DNA of 15,050 nt from Bradyrhizobium sp. CCH5-F6. GTDB lineage: Bacteria; Pseudomonadota; Alphaproteobacteria; Rhizobiales; Xanthobacteraceae. Under the pieces are notes generated by a model. That model saw nothing but the letters and a program-made list of their open reading frames with translations, was not told where the DNA came from and did not search any database. Of this stretch, positions 1 to 5,518 are shown in pieces; positions within the stretch are counted from its first letter, which is position 1; every line of letters starts with the position of its first letter. The stretch lies in assembly GCF_001556045.1 (NCBI RefSeq), contig NZ_LSIC01000065.1:1-15050 (forward strand), read 5' to 3'. The translations under genes were made by a program, and so were the position numbers.

Positions 1-51
1 GCCCGCCAGCAAAAGGGCCGTGACGGCCTTGCTCACCGTGAAAGCTTTCAT
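1..51 (-). CDS. livM: LivM-family ABC transporter permease, N-terminal fragment (runs off window)
   Basis: Only the first 17 codons are visible, giving MKAFTVSKAVTALLLAG, a basic start followed by a hydrophobic stretch as expected for the first membrane segment of a permease. The ATG at 51-49 overlaps the TGA of the upstream livH by four bases (ATGA), the usual coupling between the two permease genes of Liv-type importers. The identity rests on gene order, since LivM normally follows LivH; the fragment alone is too short to prove it. The rest of the gene, and any ATPase genes, lie beyond base 1. Confidence 0.6.
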   Translation of the reverse strand, partial: MKAFTVSKAVTALLLAG

Positions 52-965
52 CGACGATTGGCCGGAAATAGCCCCTCCGGCCGCACCACCAGCACGATCG
101 CCATCAACAGATAGATCAGCATGGACGATAGCGCCGGCGCTGCGGTGGAAGCGGCGGCGCCGCTCAGCACCTGCCGCAACAGGTTCGGCAGGAAGGCACG
201 GCCGAGCGTGTCGATCATGCCGACGAAGATCGCGGCCAGGAACGCGCCACGGATCGAGCCGATGCCGCCGATCACGATGATGACGAAGGCGAGGATCAGG
301 ATGTTCTCGCCCATGCCGATCTGCACGGTGAGGATGGGCGCCTGCATCAGGCCAGCAAGCCCCGCGAGCGCGGCGCCCAGGCCGAACACCAGCGTGTAGA
401 GCAGCTTGATGTTGATGCCGAGCGCGCCGATCATCTCGCGATTGGAGGCGCCGGCCCGGATCAGCATGCCGATGCGGGTGCGCATCACGCCGAGATAGAG
501 CAGGAGCGCGACCAGCAGCGCCACCGCGATGATGGCGAGGCGATAGGCGGGATAGTGAATGCCGGGCAGGATCGGCACCGGCACGGTCAGCCATGCCGGC
601 AAGGGCAAGGCCAGGCCTGCCGGCCCCCAGATCAGCCGCACGGCCTCGTTGAAGAACAGGATCAGGCCGAAGGTCGCGAGCACATGGTCGAGATGATCGC
701 GGCCATAGAGATGCCGTAGCGCCGTCACCTCCAGCACGATACCGAGCACCAGCGTGGCCCCCAGCGCCATCAGCGCCCCGAGCAGGAAGCTGCCGGTCCA
801 GGCCGCAAAGGTCGCGGCGAAATAGGCGCCCATCATGTAGAGCGAGCCGTGCGCCAGGTTGACGAAATCCATGATCCCGAACACCAGCGTCAGGCCCGCG
901 GCGAGCAGGAACAGCAGCAGGCCGAACTGCAATCCGTTCAAGAACTGTTCGATGACGAGCAGCAT
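48..965 (-). CDS. livH: LivH-family branched-chain amino acid (HAAT) ABC transporter permease
   Basis: This 305-residue protein is an inner-membrane permease of the LivH family, which forms the translocation pore with LivM in importers for branched-chain amino acids or related carboxylates. It is hydrophobic throughout, with about eight membrane segments. It carries the family signatures: an N-terminal LVFGIMDFVNLAHGSLYMMGAY block, a cytoplasmic loop with GASNREMIGALGINI that should contact the ATPase, an IGGIGSIRGAFLAA block, and a terminal VRPEGLFP. I chose the ATG at 965 because AAAGAG lies about 5 bases upstream; the TTG at 968 is too close to that site. No binding-protein gene precedes it, so the partner is downstream off the window or elsewhere. 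Its substrate cannot be read from sequence; amino acids such as leucine are the default family assignment. Confidence 0.9.
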   Translation of the reverse strand: MLLVIEQFLNGLQFGLLLFLLAAGLTLVFGIMDFVNLAHGSLYMMGAYFAATFAAWTGSFLLGALMALGATLVLGIVLEVTALRHLYGRDHLDHVLATFGLILFFNEAVRLIWGPAGLALPLPAWLTVPVPILPGIHYPAYRLAIIAVALLVALLLYLGVMRTRIGMLIRAGASNREMIGALGINIKLLYTLVFGLGAALAGLAGLMQAPILTVQIGMGENILILAFVIIVIGGIGSIRGAFLAAIFVGMIDTLGRAFLPNLLRQVLSGAAASTAAPALSSMLIYLLMAIVLVVRPEGLFPANRR

Positions 966-1359
966 CAAGACTCTTTCAGGCGCACGCAGCTTCGCGCCGA
1001 TGTTCGAACAATGTCGCCATCAGTGAAAGAGCTCCCCCTGCCTCTTCAAGGCCGAAAAATGGGTAATGGCAGTATCGTTCCGAGGCAAGAGCGATTTGAC
1101 ATCAAACATGCACTTTGTTGCATCTCGGCTCAGACGGCGAACGTGTGCCGCAATGCAAGAAGATTGCCGCGCAGCATGGGGCAACCTGCCGCACCCAAAG
1201 GAACACCCTCCCTCGGGCTGACCGAAGGAGGGTGCGACCTGCGTCGGAATGTGAGCCTCTAAATCATGATCCGGAAAAGTGTGCAGCGGCTTTCCGAGAC
1301 CAACATGCTCAAACAGCAATCTGAGGCGCGATGACGATCCATCCCGATCTCATCGCGCT
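966..1359. other. Intergenic region between livH and the quorum-sensing operon
   Basis: About 390 bases lie between the livH start and the end of the small gene downstream of bjaI, both on the minus strand. I see no convincing gene: the open frames here have no coding-like protein sequence and no ribosome site. It should hold the livH promoter, but I found no clear -35/-10 pair on the minus strand. The bjaI-side half is structured, with a GC-rich hairpin at 1204-1234 and a dispersed repeat at 1264-1363, listed separately. Confidence 0.6.
1204..1234 (-). terminator. GC-rich hairpin, possible terminator for leftward transcripts
   Basis: CACCCTCC at 1204-1211 pairs perfectly with GGAGGGTG at 1227-1234. 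A second short stem (CGG/CCG) lies inside it, so most of the 31 bases are paired. Read on the minus strand the stem is followed by TTCCTTT, a partly T-rich run, which would fit termination downstream of the bjaR-bjaI-small-gene operon. On the plus strand no T-run follows. It could instead be a repeat remnant. Confidence 0.4.
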
Positions 1360-1363
1360 TCAG
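1264..1363. repeat. Dispersed intergenic repeat with two hairpins (bradyrhizobial type)
   Basis: The segment begins ATCATGATCCGGAAAAG and holds two inverted pairs. CGGAAAAG pairs imperfectly with CTTTCCG within about 1273-1297. The 14-base arms 1321-1334 and 1350-1363 match except for one G-T position. From memory, closely similar segments occur many times between genes in Bradyrhizobium and related Rhizobiales; I cannot verify copy number here. The second hairpin overlaps the stop codon of the small gene at 1360, so on the minus strand it may also serve as the operon terminator; it is followed there by ATTGCTGTTTG, only weakly T-rich. Confidence 0.6.
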
Positions 1364-1578
1364 TGCGGCGTCACCTGCCGGGGAAGCTCGTCCGCTTCGC
1401 CGAGCGTGCTGCTCAACGTCGAGGCTTCCAGCGCCGCCATCCGGAACAGATAGGCGAGCGTCGCCAATCCGGAGTCTTCCGCCATCTGCGCCAGCTCGAT
1501 CGCCATGTCGGTCATGTAGGCGAGGTTCTCGTCCTTGGTTTGCGGCATCCTCTGGCCGTCCCGCATCATGTTCGACAT
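1360..1578 (-). CDS. Small acidic helical protein coupled to the AHL synthase gene, function unknown
   Basis: This 72-residue product is MSNMMRDGQR... ending PRQVTPH. Residues 16-60 look like one or two amphipathic helices: an acidic start (KDEN), then LAYMTDMAIELAQMAEDSG and LATLAYLFRMAALEAS. It has no signal peptide or membrane segment and no motif I can tie to an activity. The ATG at 1578 sits one base after the bjaI TGA (TGAGATG), so the two are almost certainly translated in tandem. A longer reading of the same frame would start inside bjaI and is not favoured. I have an impression that short proteins with a similar LAYL..MA..EA core are common hypothetical proteins in alphaproteobacteria, but cannot check this. 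Its position suggests a role linked to AHL signalling; that is inference. Confidence 0.7.
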   Translation of the reverse strand: MSNMMRDGQRMPQTKDENLAYMTDMAIELAQMAEDSGLATLAYLFRMAALEASTLSSTLGEADELPRQVTPH

Positions 1579-1579
1579 C

Positions 1580-2239
1580 TCAGGCGCCCTTTCGTGGCGC
1601 GGCAGCGAGGCCGCAGAGGTTGGCACGGGCGACGGCGTCCAGACGTGGACCGACCTGCTGCACGACCGAAATCGTGCCGATGCGATCATGCAGCGCATCG
1701 AGCGTCTGCGGACCAATGTCGATCATCGCCGCCATGGTCCATGCATTCTCGACCAGGGCCGGCAAACCAAGCGGCGTCACGACGAAGCCGGCCTCATGGA
1801 AACGCGGCAACCACCAGGTTTCCATGATCGCGCTGACCTGCGCGATGCCCTGGCCGAGACAAAACTCCTGCACCGCCGCCATGAGCTGCAGATTGAGCGC
1901 GCCATCGCGACGATCGCGCACGACGAAATAGCGCGACCATTCCCAGACCAGCGGATTGGCGGGACAGCCCCGCACCGACGCCAGATGCGGGAACACCTCG
2001 CTCATCATCGAGGGCTTGGTCGTGGGGTAGAGCCGGTGACCGCCGACGACGCGGCGCCCCTCCAGCGCAAGCAGGTAGACCGTATCCTCGTTGTCGTAGG
2101 AATCGATCTCACGGCCATCAGGCCTGCGCAGCGACTCCCAGCGCCGCTCCTCGACGAAAATATCGTGACGCAGCCGGAAATGCTGCTCGAGCACGTCTTC
2201 ATAAAGGTAGCGATTTACTGCCGAAATTGCATGAATCAT
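1580..2239 (-). CDS. bjaI: Acyl-homoserine-lactone synthase, BjaI type (isovaleryl-HSL synthase)
   Basis: This 219-residue LuxI-family enzyme makes an acyl-homoserine lactone from S-adenosylmethionine and an activated acyl group in the cytoplasm. The family's invariant residues are present: R24, F28 and W34 in RLRHDIFVEERRW, then E44, D46 and D49, R69 in GGHRLYP, and E100 and R103 in WEWSRYFV. The sequence strongly resembles, from memory, BjaI of Bradyrhizobium japonicum, which uses isovaleryl-CoA instead of an acyl-carrier protein and makes isovaleryl-HSL; RpaI and BraI are relatives that use aryl-CoA substrates. The exact acyl group is therefore inferred. The ATG at 2239 is chosen because GGAGG lies 5 bases upstream; the ATG four codons earlier overlaps that site. 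It lies 82 bases after bjaR, with a lux-box-like palindrome between them, implying its own autoinduced promoter. Confidence 0.92.
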   Translation of the reverse strand: MIHAISAVNRYLYEDVLEQHFRLRHDIFVEERRWESLRRPDGREIDSYDNEDTVYLLALEGRRVVGGHRLYPTTKPSMMSEVFPHLASVRGCPANPLVWEWSRYFVVRDRRDGALNLQLMAAVQEFCLGQGIAQVSAIMETWWLPRFHEAGFVVTPLGLPALVENAWTMAAMIDIGPQTLDALHDRIGTISVVQQVGPRLDAVARANLCGLAAAPRKGA

Positions 2240-2244
2240 GAAAA

Positions 2245-2266
2245 CCTCCATTCGTCTCAATGGAGG
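2245..2266 (-). promoter_or_regulatory. Inverted repeat over the bjaI ribosome binding site
   Basis: CCTCCATT at 2245-2252 and AATGGAGG at 2259-2266 form a perfect 8-base inverted repeat around a 6-base loop. On the minus strand the distal arm contains the bjaI Shine-Dalgarno GGAGG, ending 5 bases before the ATG, and the proximal arm is its exact anti-sequence. In an RNA that spans both arms the ribosome site would be paired. Whether bjaI transcripts include the proximal arm depends on the start site: if the palindrome at 2295-2314 sits at the usual 42-49 bases upstream of +1, the transcript would begin near 2256-2262, inside or just past this arm. Confidence 0.5.
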
Positions 2267-2294
2267 CAAGCTCTGCCAAAAGAGGCAGTATCGA

Positions 2295-2314
2295 TATTGG
2301 GAAATTTCCCAGTA
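2295..2314. promoter_or_regulatory. lux-box-like palindrome, predicted BjaR binding site
   Basis: The core TGGGAAATTTCCCA at 2298-2311 is a perfect 14-base palindrome. Skipping one base on each side, TA pairs with TA, giving 20 bases with 18 symmetric, the length and form of lux boxes bound by LuxR-family dimers. It lies just past the bjaR stop and is centred about 65 bases before the bjaI ATG, the expected place for activation of the synthase gene by the receptor bound to its AHL. A shorter inverted pair, CTGCC/GGCAG at 2273-2288, lies between it and bjaI. I did not find a convincing -10 element. Confidence 0.75.
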
Positions 2315-2321
2315 CGTCGGG

Positions 2322-3059
2322 TCAGGGAGTGATGATCTTGTTCCGAATCGCCAGCGCCACCGCATGCGTACGGTTGACGGCACCGAGCTTGCGCGCAGCG
2401 GTTGCAAGATGCTCTTCGGCGGTTCGCTGCGCAATGTGGAGTATCTCGCCGATTTCCCAGGCCGACTTGCCCTGAGACGCCCACGCGATCGCTTCGCGCT
2501 CGCGCTGGGTCAGGCGCGTCGAGGGATGAGGCGCCGGCCCGAGCAGACGACGAATGTGGTCGAAGCCATACATCGCCATCAGATGCAGCGCCGGCTTGCT
2601 GCGGGCGTTGAGGTCGAGATGAACGCCGCCAAGCGACACCGCGGCCTCATAGCCGGTGAGCCCGTGGATCGGAACGATGAAGCCGCGCGACATGCGAAAA
2701 TCGCCGGCGCGATTCATGACCTCGGCCGCGTTCGGCTCGAGCTCGGCATCATAGGGCGCCTCCGACCACTCGAACGGATTGACCGATTGCCGGCACAGCC
2801 GCACCACCGGGTCGAAGCGGTCGTAGTTGTTCTGGGTATAGAGATCGAACCATCCCGCCGGCCACCGCTTGGCGAGCACCATCTGTGCAAACCGCTGGTC
2901 GGGGTTCGGCAGTCCCGTCACGATGATGGTTTCGAAACCGAAGCGGCCGAAGGCCGTTTCGAGCGCGTCCATGGCATCCGGAACCTTGGTGTAGGCGCCA
3001 AGCCCCTCGATGAAGTCGAGCGCCTCCCGGCCATAATCTACGGCATCTGCGGCGGACAT
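2322..3059 (-). CDS. bjaR: LuxR-family AHL-responsive transcriptional regulator, BjaR type
   Basis: This 245-residue protein has the two-domain layout of AHL receptors. The N-terminal autoinducer-binding domain (about 20-170) keeps the ligand-pocket residues W70, Y74, D83, P84, W98 and G126. The C-terminal DNA-binding domain (about 180-240) begins LTQREREA and has the GerE-type helix-turn-helix WEIGEILHIAQRTAEEHLATAARKLG. Length and all key residues are normal. With bjaI immediately downstream, it is the cognate receptor; BjaR1 of B. japonicum is known to respond to isovaleryl-HSL and to activate bjaI. The ATG at 3059 has AGGA about 9 bases upstream, and a plausible promoter lies at 3087-3115. 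The ligand is inferred from family and synteny. Confidence 0.92.
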   Translation of the reverse strand: MSAADAVDYGREALDFIEGLGAYTKVPDAMDALETAFGRFGFETIIVTGLPNPDQRFAQMVLAKRWPAGWFDLYTQNNYDRFDPVVRLCRQSVNPFEWSEAPYDAELEPNAAEVMNRAGDFRMSRGFIVPIHGLTGYEAAVSLGGVHLDLNARSKPALHLMAMYGFDHIRRLLGPAPHPSTRLTQREREAIAWASQGKSAWEIGEILHIAQRTAEEHLATAARKLGAVNRTHAVALAIRNKIITP

Positions 3060-3086
3060 CGGTGCGTTTCCTGACCCTTGACCTCC

Positions 3087-3115
3087 CGTATAGCACGTGT
3101 GGGGGACTGCCTCAA
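3087..3115 (-). promoter_or_regulatory. Predicted sigma-70-type promoter of bjaR
   Basis: On the minus strand TTGAGG (3115-3110) and TATACG (3092-3087) are separated by exactly 17 bases, each matching four of six consensus positions. Transcription would start near 3080, giving a leader of about 20 bases before the bjaR ATG. The spacer contains CACGTG (3094-3099), a perfect 6-base palindrome. Confidence 0.45.
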
Positions 3116-3182
3116 TTTGCGACCCGTAGTTTGCCGGTGTCCGTCGGCTCCGGGATTTGATCTACTTGTGGAGGAAGTGGCA

Positions 3183-3197
3183 TCAGGTTACACCTGA
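3183..3197. promoter_or_regulatory. Short palindrome upstream of the 58-codon gene
   Basis: TCAGGT (3183-3188) and ACCTGA (3192-3197) form perfect 6-base arms around TAC. The site is 21 bases before the ATG at 3219, where a promoter or operator would lie. Its form would suit a dimeric regulator, but it is not the same sequence as the bjaI palindrome. No start site is known, so this is only a candidate. Confidence 0.3.
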
Positions 3198-3218
3198 ACG
3201 CGTTTGAGGAAGACCACG

Positions 3219-3395
3219 ATGGAAGACGAGGACATCGGCTTCGACAGCGTGCTCGGTCTGGAATTGAACCGCGTGTTTCTTGCCGTCCGCGAAACCGCAA
3301 ACAAGCAGAAGATCATCGAGTTTGCGCGCGAGGTGCTGCAACGCGAGCACACGGAGCCGGCCGAGAGCGTATTGCCCGAAGGCCCGGCAAGCTGA
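3219..3395 (+). CDS. 58-residue hypothetical protein divergent from bjaR
   Basis: The product starts MEDEDIGFDSVLGLELNRVF and ends PEGPAS. It has an acidic N-terminus, a central predicted helix with mixed charge (LNRVFLAVRETANKQKIIEFAREVLQRE, about residues 15-42) and a Glu/Pro-rich tail. There is no signal peptide, membrane segment or recognised motif. I take the ATG at 3219 because GAGGA lies 8 bases upstream; the frame also opens at a TTG at 3204, but that codon overlaps the ribosome site. Coding is supported by the good ribosome site and a sensible protein composition, not by homology. It is transcribed away from bjaR across about 160 bases, so it might share regulation with the quorum-sensing genes. 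Its function is unknown. Confidence 0.55.
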   Translation: MEDEDIGFDSVLGLELNRVFLAVRETANKQKIIEFAREVLQREHTEPAESVLPEGPAS

Positions 3396-3512
3396 ACGCA
3401 ATTGCTGCAAACGACGCGTCCGGCGGGAGAGACAGACACTTGCCGCTGGATGACATCACGGCTCTCGTGAGATGATCGTGGCCACCATGCTCATCTATCG
3501 GATGCCAATCTC

Positions 3513-4451
3513 ATGATGACGCTGCGCCAGGTTGAAGTCATTCGTGCCGTGATGGTGACGGGCACCATCGGCGGTGCGGCGAAGCTGCTCAACGTCTCGG
3601 CGCCGGGGATCAGCCGCCTGGTCAAGTATACCGAGCGCTCGCTCGGCATCCGCTTCTTCCAGCGCCAGAACGGACGCTACTTCCCGACGCCGGAAGCCGA
3701 GAACATCTTCGAGCAGATCAACGGCGTCTACAAGAAGGTCGACGATCTCTCCGAGATCATCTCCAAGATCGGGCGCGGCGGCCTGTCGGAGCTGCGCATC
3801 GGCTCGGTGCCGAGCATCTCGCAGGTGATGGTGCCCCGCGCGATCGAGCGCGTCCGCCGCCGCTATCCCGATCTCGGCATCGACATCAACATCCTCAAGC
3901 TCGAGGAAGCCATCGACTATCTCATGCTCGGCCGCGGCGAGTGCGTGGCGATGAGCTACCGGCTGGAGCATTCCGGGCTCGACTTCATGCCGCTCGCCTC
4001 GGGCGAGCTTTACTGCATCGTGCCGCCCGGCCACGCGCTCTGCGGCCGCAAGCAGGTCTCCGCCGCCGAGATCACCCGCTATCCGCTCATTGGCATCGAT
4101 CCGAACGATCCGTACGGCCGGATCATGGCCGAGATCTTCGCGCGCAACCGGCTCGACTACAACATCACCATCCGCGCGCGCTTCGGCACGACGGTCTGCG
4201 CGCTGGTGAAGGCGGGGCTCGGCATCGCCATCATTGACCAGTTCACGGTGGCCCATGGCGGCTATCCCGGGATCGAGCTGCTGAAGATCACAGAGCCGAC
4301 GCGGTTCGACACCTACGTCGCGGTGAAGCGCGGCGCGCCGCTGTCGCTGCATGCCGAGTATTTCATCGAGTCCCTGCGCACAGAGATGCGCGCGGTCGAG
4401 CCGTCCCGCGGCAACGGCAAGACCGTTTCGGCACGGAGCCGGAAGAAATAA
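3513..4451 (+). CDS. LysR-type transcriptional regulator, candidate regulator of the shikimate/quinate cluster
   Basis: This 312-residue protein begins with a LysR-type winged helix-turn-helix (about 4-62: MTLRQVEVIRAVMVTGTIGGAAKLLNVS..ISRLVKYTERSLGIRFFQR), followed by a linker helix and an effector-binding domain of two alpha/beta lobes (about 92-295, starting LSELRIGSVPSISQVMVPRAI). The C-terminus is basic and probably disordered. The start is the first of two adjacent ATGs (3513 and 3516); no strong ribosome site separates them. It lies 132 bases before the dehydrogenase gene in the same direction, so it may autoregulate and control that cluster, with shikimate, quinate or a breakdown product as effector. 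This is unlike the commonest LysR arrangement, where regulator and target are divergent. The family is certain; the target and ligand are inference. Confidence 0.9.
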   Translation: MMTLRQVEVIRAVMVTGTIGGAAKLLNVSAPGISRLVKYTERSLGIRFFQRQNGRYFPTPEAENIFEQINGVYKKVDDLSEIISKIGRGGLSELRIGSVPSISQVMVPRAIERVRRRYPDLGIDINILKLEEAIDYLMLGRGECVAMSYRLEHSGLDFMPLASGELYCIVPPGHALCGRKQVSAAEITRYPLIGIDPNDPYGRIMAEIFARNRLDYNITIRARFGTTVCALVKAGLGIAIIDQFTVAHGGYPGIELLKITEPTRFDTYVAVKRGAPLSLHAEYFIESLRTEMRAVEPSRGNGKTVSARSRKK

Positions 4452-4456
4452 CATAA

Positions 4457-4493
4457 TGTTAGGTTTGCCGGATAAAAGGGTAATTGTGTTAGG
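4457..4493. promoter_or_regulatory. Direct repeat TGTTAGG with 30-base period, possible operator of the catabolic cluster
   Basis: TGTTAGG occurs at 4457-4463 and again at 4487-4493, exactly 30 bases apart, about three helical turns. The same stretch has imperfect inverted arms ACATAAT (4451-4457) and ATTGTGT (4483-4489). It is AT-richer than its surroundings and lies just after the LysR stop and about 90 bases before the dehydrogenase ATG. This is the expected place for a promoter and activator site, but I found no clear -35/-10 pair, and the repeat does not clearly give the classic T-N11-A LysR site. Confidence 0.35.
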
Positions 4494-4583
4494 CGAAGGA
4501 AAGGCTATCGTCGCAGCTGGAATTGCGAGGTTTTCCCCGCTCATGGCCGGGACCGGACGCTCCCAACGAGACGATAGCGAACC

Positions 4584-5462
4584 ATGTCGAAGCGCGGATA
4601 CGCCGCCAGCAAGAAGCTCCTCACCGGCCTGATCGGCGCGCCGATCGCGCATTCCGCGTCCCCTGCCATGCATGAGCGCGCCGCCGAGGCGCTTGGCCTG
4701 CGCGGCCATTACCAGCTCATCGAGGTCGCCGGCGCCGATGCGACCGGCCTCGGCATGCTTCTCGAAGGCGTTCGGCGGCTTGGCTTTGCCGGCGTCAATG
4801 TCACCTACCCCTACAAGGAAGCGGTGGTCCCCTTGCTCGACGCGCTGGCACCGGGCGCTGCCGCCATGGGCGCGGTCAACACCGTCGTCGTCAGGGACGG
4901 CCGGCTGACGGGCCACAACACCGATACCACGGGTTTCGCCCGGGCGGTGGCGCCACTGCTGGCGCCGTCCGGCAACGCCGTCGCGGTGATTGGCGCCGGC
5001 GGCGTTGGCAAGGCCATCGCGTTTGCGCTGGCGAGCCTGAAAGTCGCCGACATCCGCATCTTCGACAGCGAGCCGGCGCGCGCTGAGAAACTCGCCGGGC
5101 TGCTCGCCGGGCAAGGCGGCGCGAGGGTGGCTGGAAGCGTCGAGGACGCGCTGGTTGGCGCGACCGGTCTCGTCAACGGCACGCCAGTCGGCATGCTGCC
5201 GAGCCGCGACACGCCGGTACCGGCGGCGCTGCTCAGGGCGGACCTGTGGGTCGCCGACGCCGTCTATTCGCCGCTGATCACGCCGCTGCTTGCCGCAGCG
5301 CGAGAGAAAGGCGCTCGGATCATGACCGGGCGCGAGCTTGCGATCTACCAGGCCGCCGACGCCTTCGAACTGTTCACCGGCCTTGCCCCATCGACCGAGA
5401 TCATGGGAGAGGCTTTTGATGCCGTGATGGCTGCGCGCAGCGCCGCCTATCAGGCAGCTTGA
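4584..5462 (+). CDS. Shikimate/quinate dehydrogenase, predicted NAD-dependent and catabolic
   Basis: This 292-residue AroE-family enzyme interconverts shikimate and 3-dehydroshikimate; relatives also oxidise quinate. The substrate domain has the paired serines S24 and S26 (GAPIAHSASPAMH), the catalytic lysine K78 in NVTYPYK, N99, and D114 in GHNTDTTG. The nucleotide domain has GAGGVGKA at 137-144, NGTPVGM at 198-204 and the closing Q256. The second nucleotide-domain strand ends in Asp (D161, RIFDSE) where NADP-using AroE proteins have an NRT-like motif. An acidic residue there favours NAD, as in catabolic quinate/shikimate dehydrogenases of Corynebacterium type. Position upstream of an importer and a dehydroshikimate dehydratase supports catabolism, so the biosynthetic aroE is probably elsewhere. 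The ATG at 4584 has only a weak ribosome site. Confidence 0.9.
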   Translation: MSKRGYAASKKLLTGLIGAPIAHSASPAMHERAAEALGLRGHYQLIEVAGADATGLGMLLEGVRRLGFAGVNVTYPYKEAVVPLLDALAPGAAAMGAVNTVVVRDGRLTGHNTDTTGFARAVAPLLAPSGNAVAVIGAGGVGKAIAFALASLKVADIRIFDSEPARAEKLAGLLAGQGGARVAGSVEDALVGATGLVNGTPVGMLPSRDTPVPAALLRADLWVADAVYSPLITPLLAAAREKGARIMTGRELAIYQAADAFELFTGLAPSTEIMGEAFDAVMAARSAAYQAA

Positions 5463-5518
5463 GGCAAAGCGGCCGGACACAAGGCCGTTTGCAAGATTCG
5501 AAACGGGAGGAGAGGACG

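Noticed and set aside
966..968. TTG start for livH three bases upstream of the ATG
   Set aside because: The ribosome site AAAGAG would be only about 2 bases away; spacing fits the ATG at 965.
1096..1101. Consensus TTGACA on the plus strand as a -35 box
   Set aside because: At 17 bases spacing the -10 position reads TGCATC, a poor match, and no plus-strand gene follows.
2240..2434. N-terminal extension of bjaI to 2434
   Set aside because: It would read through the lux-box palindrome and ribosome site into the end of bjaR. LuxI-family length and residue numbering fit the ATG at 2239.
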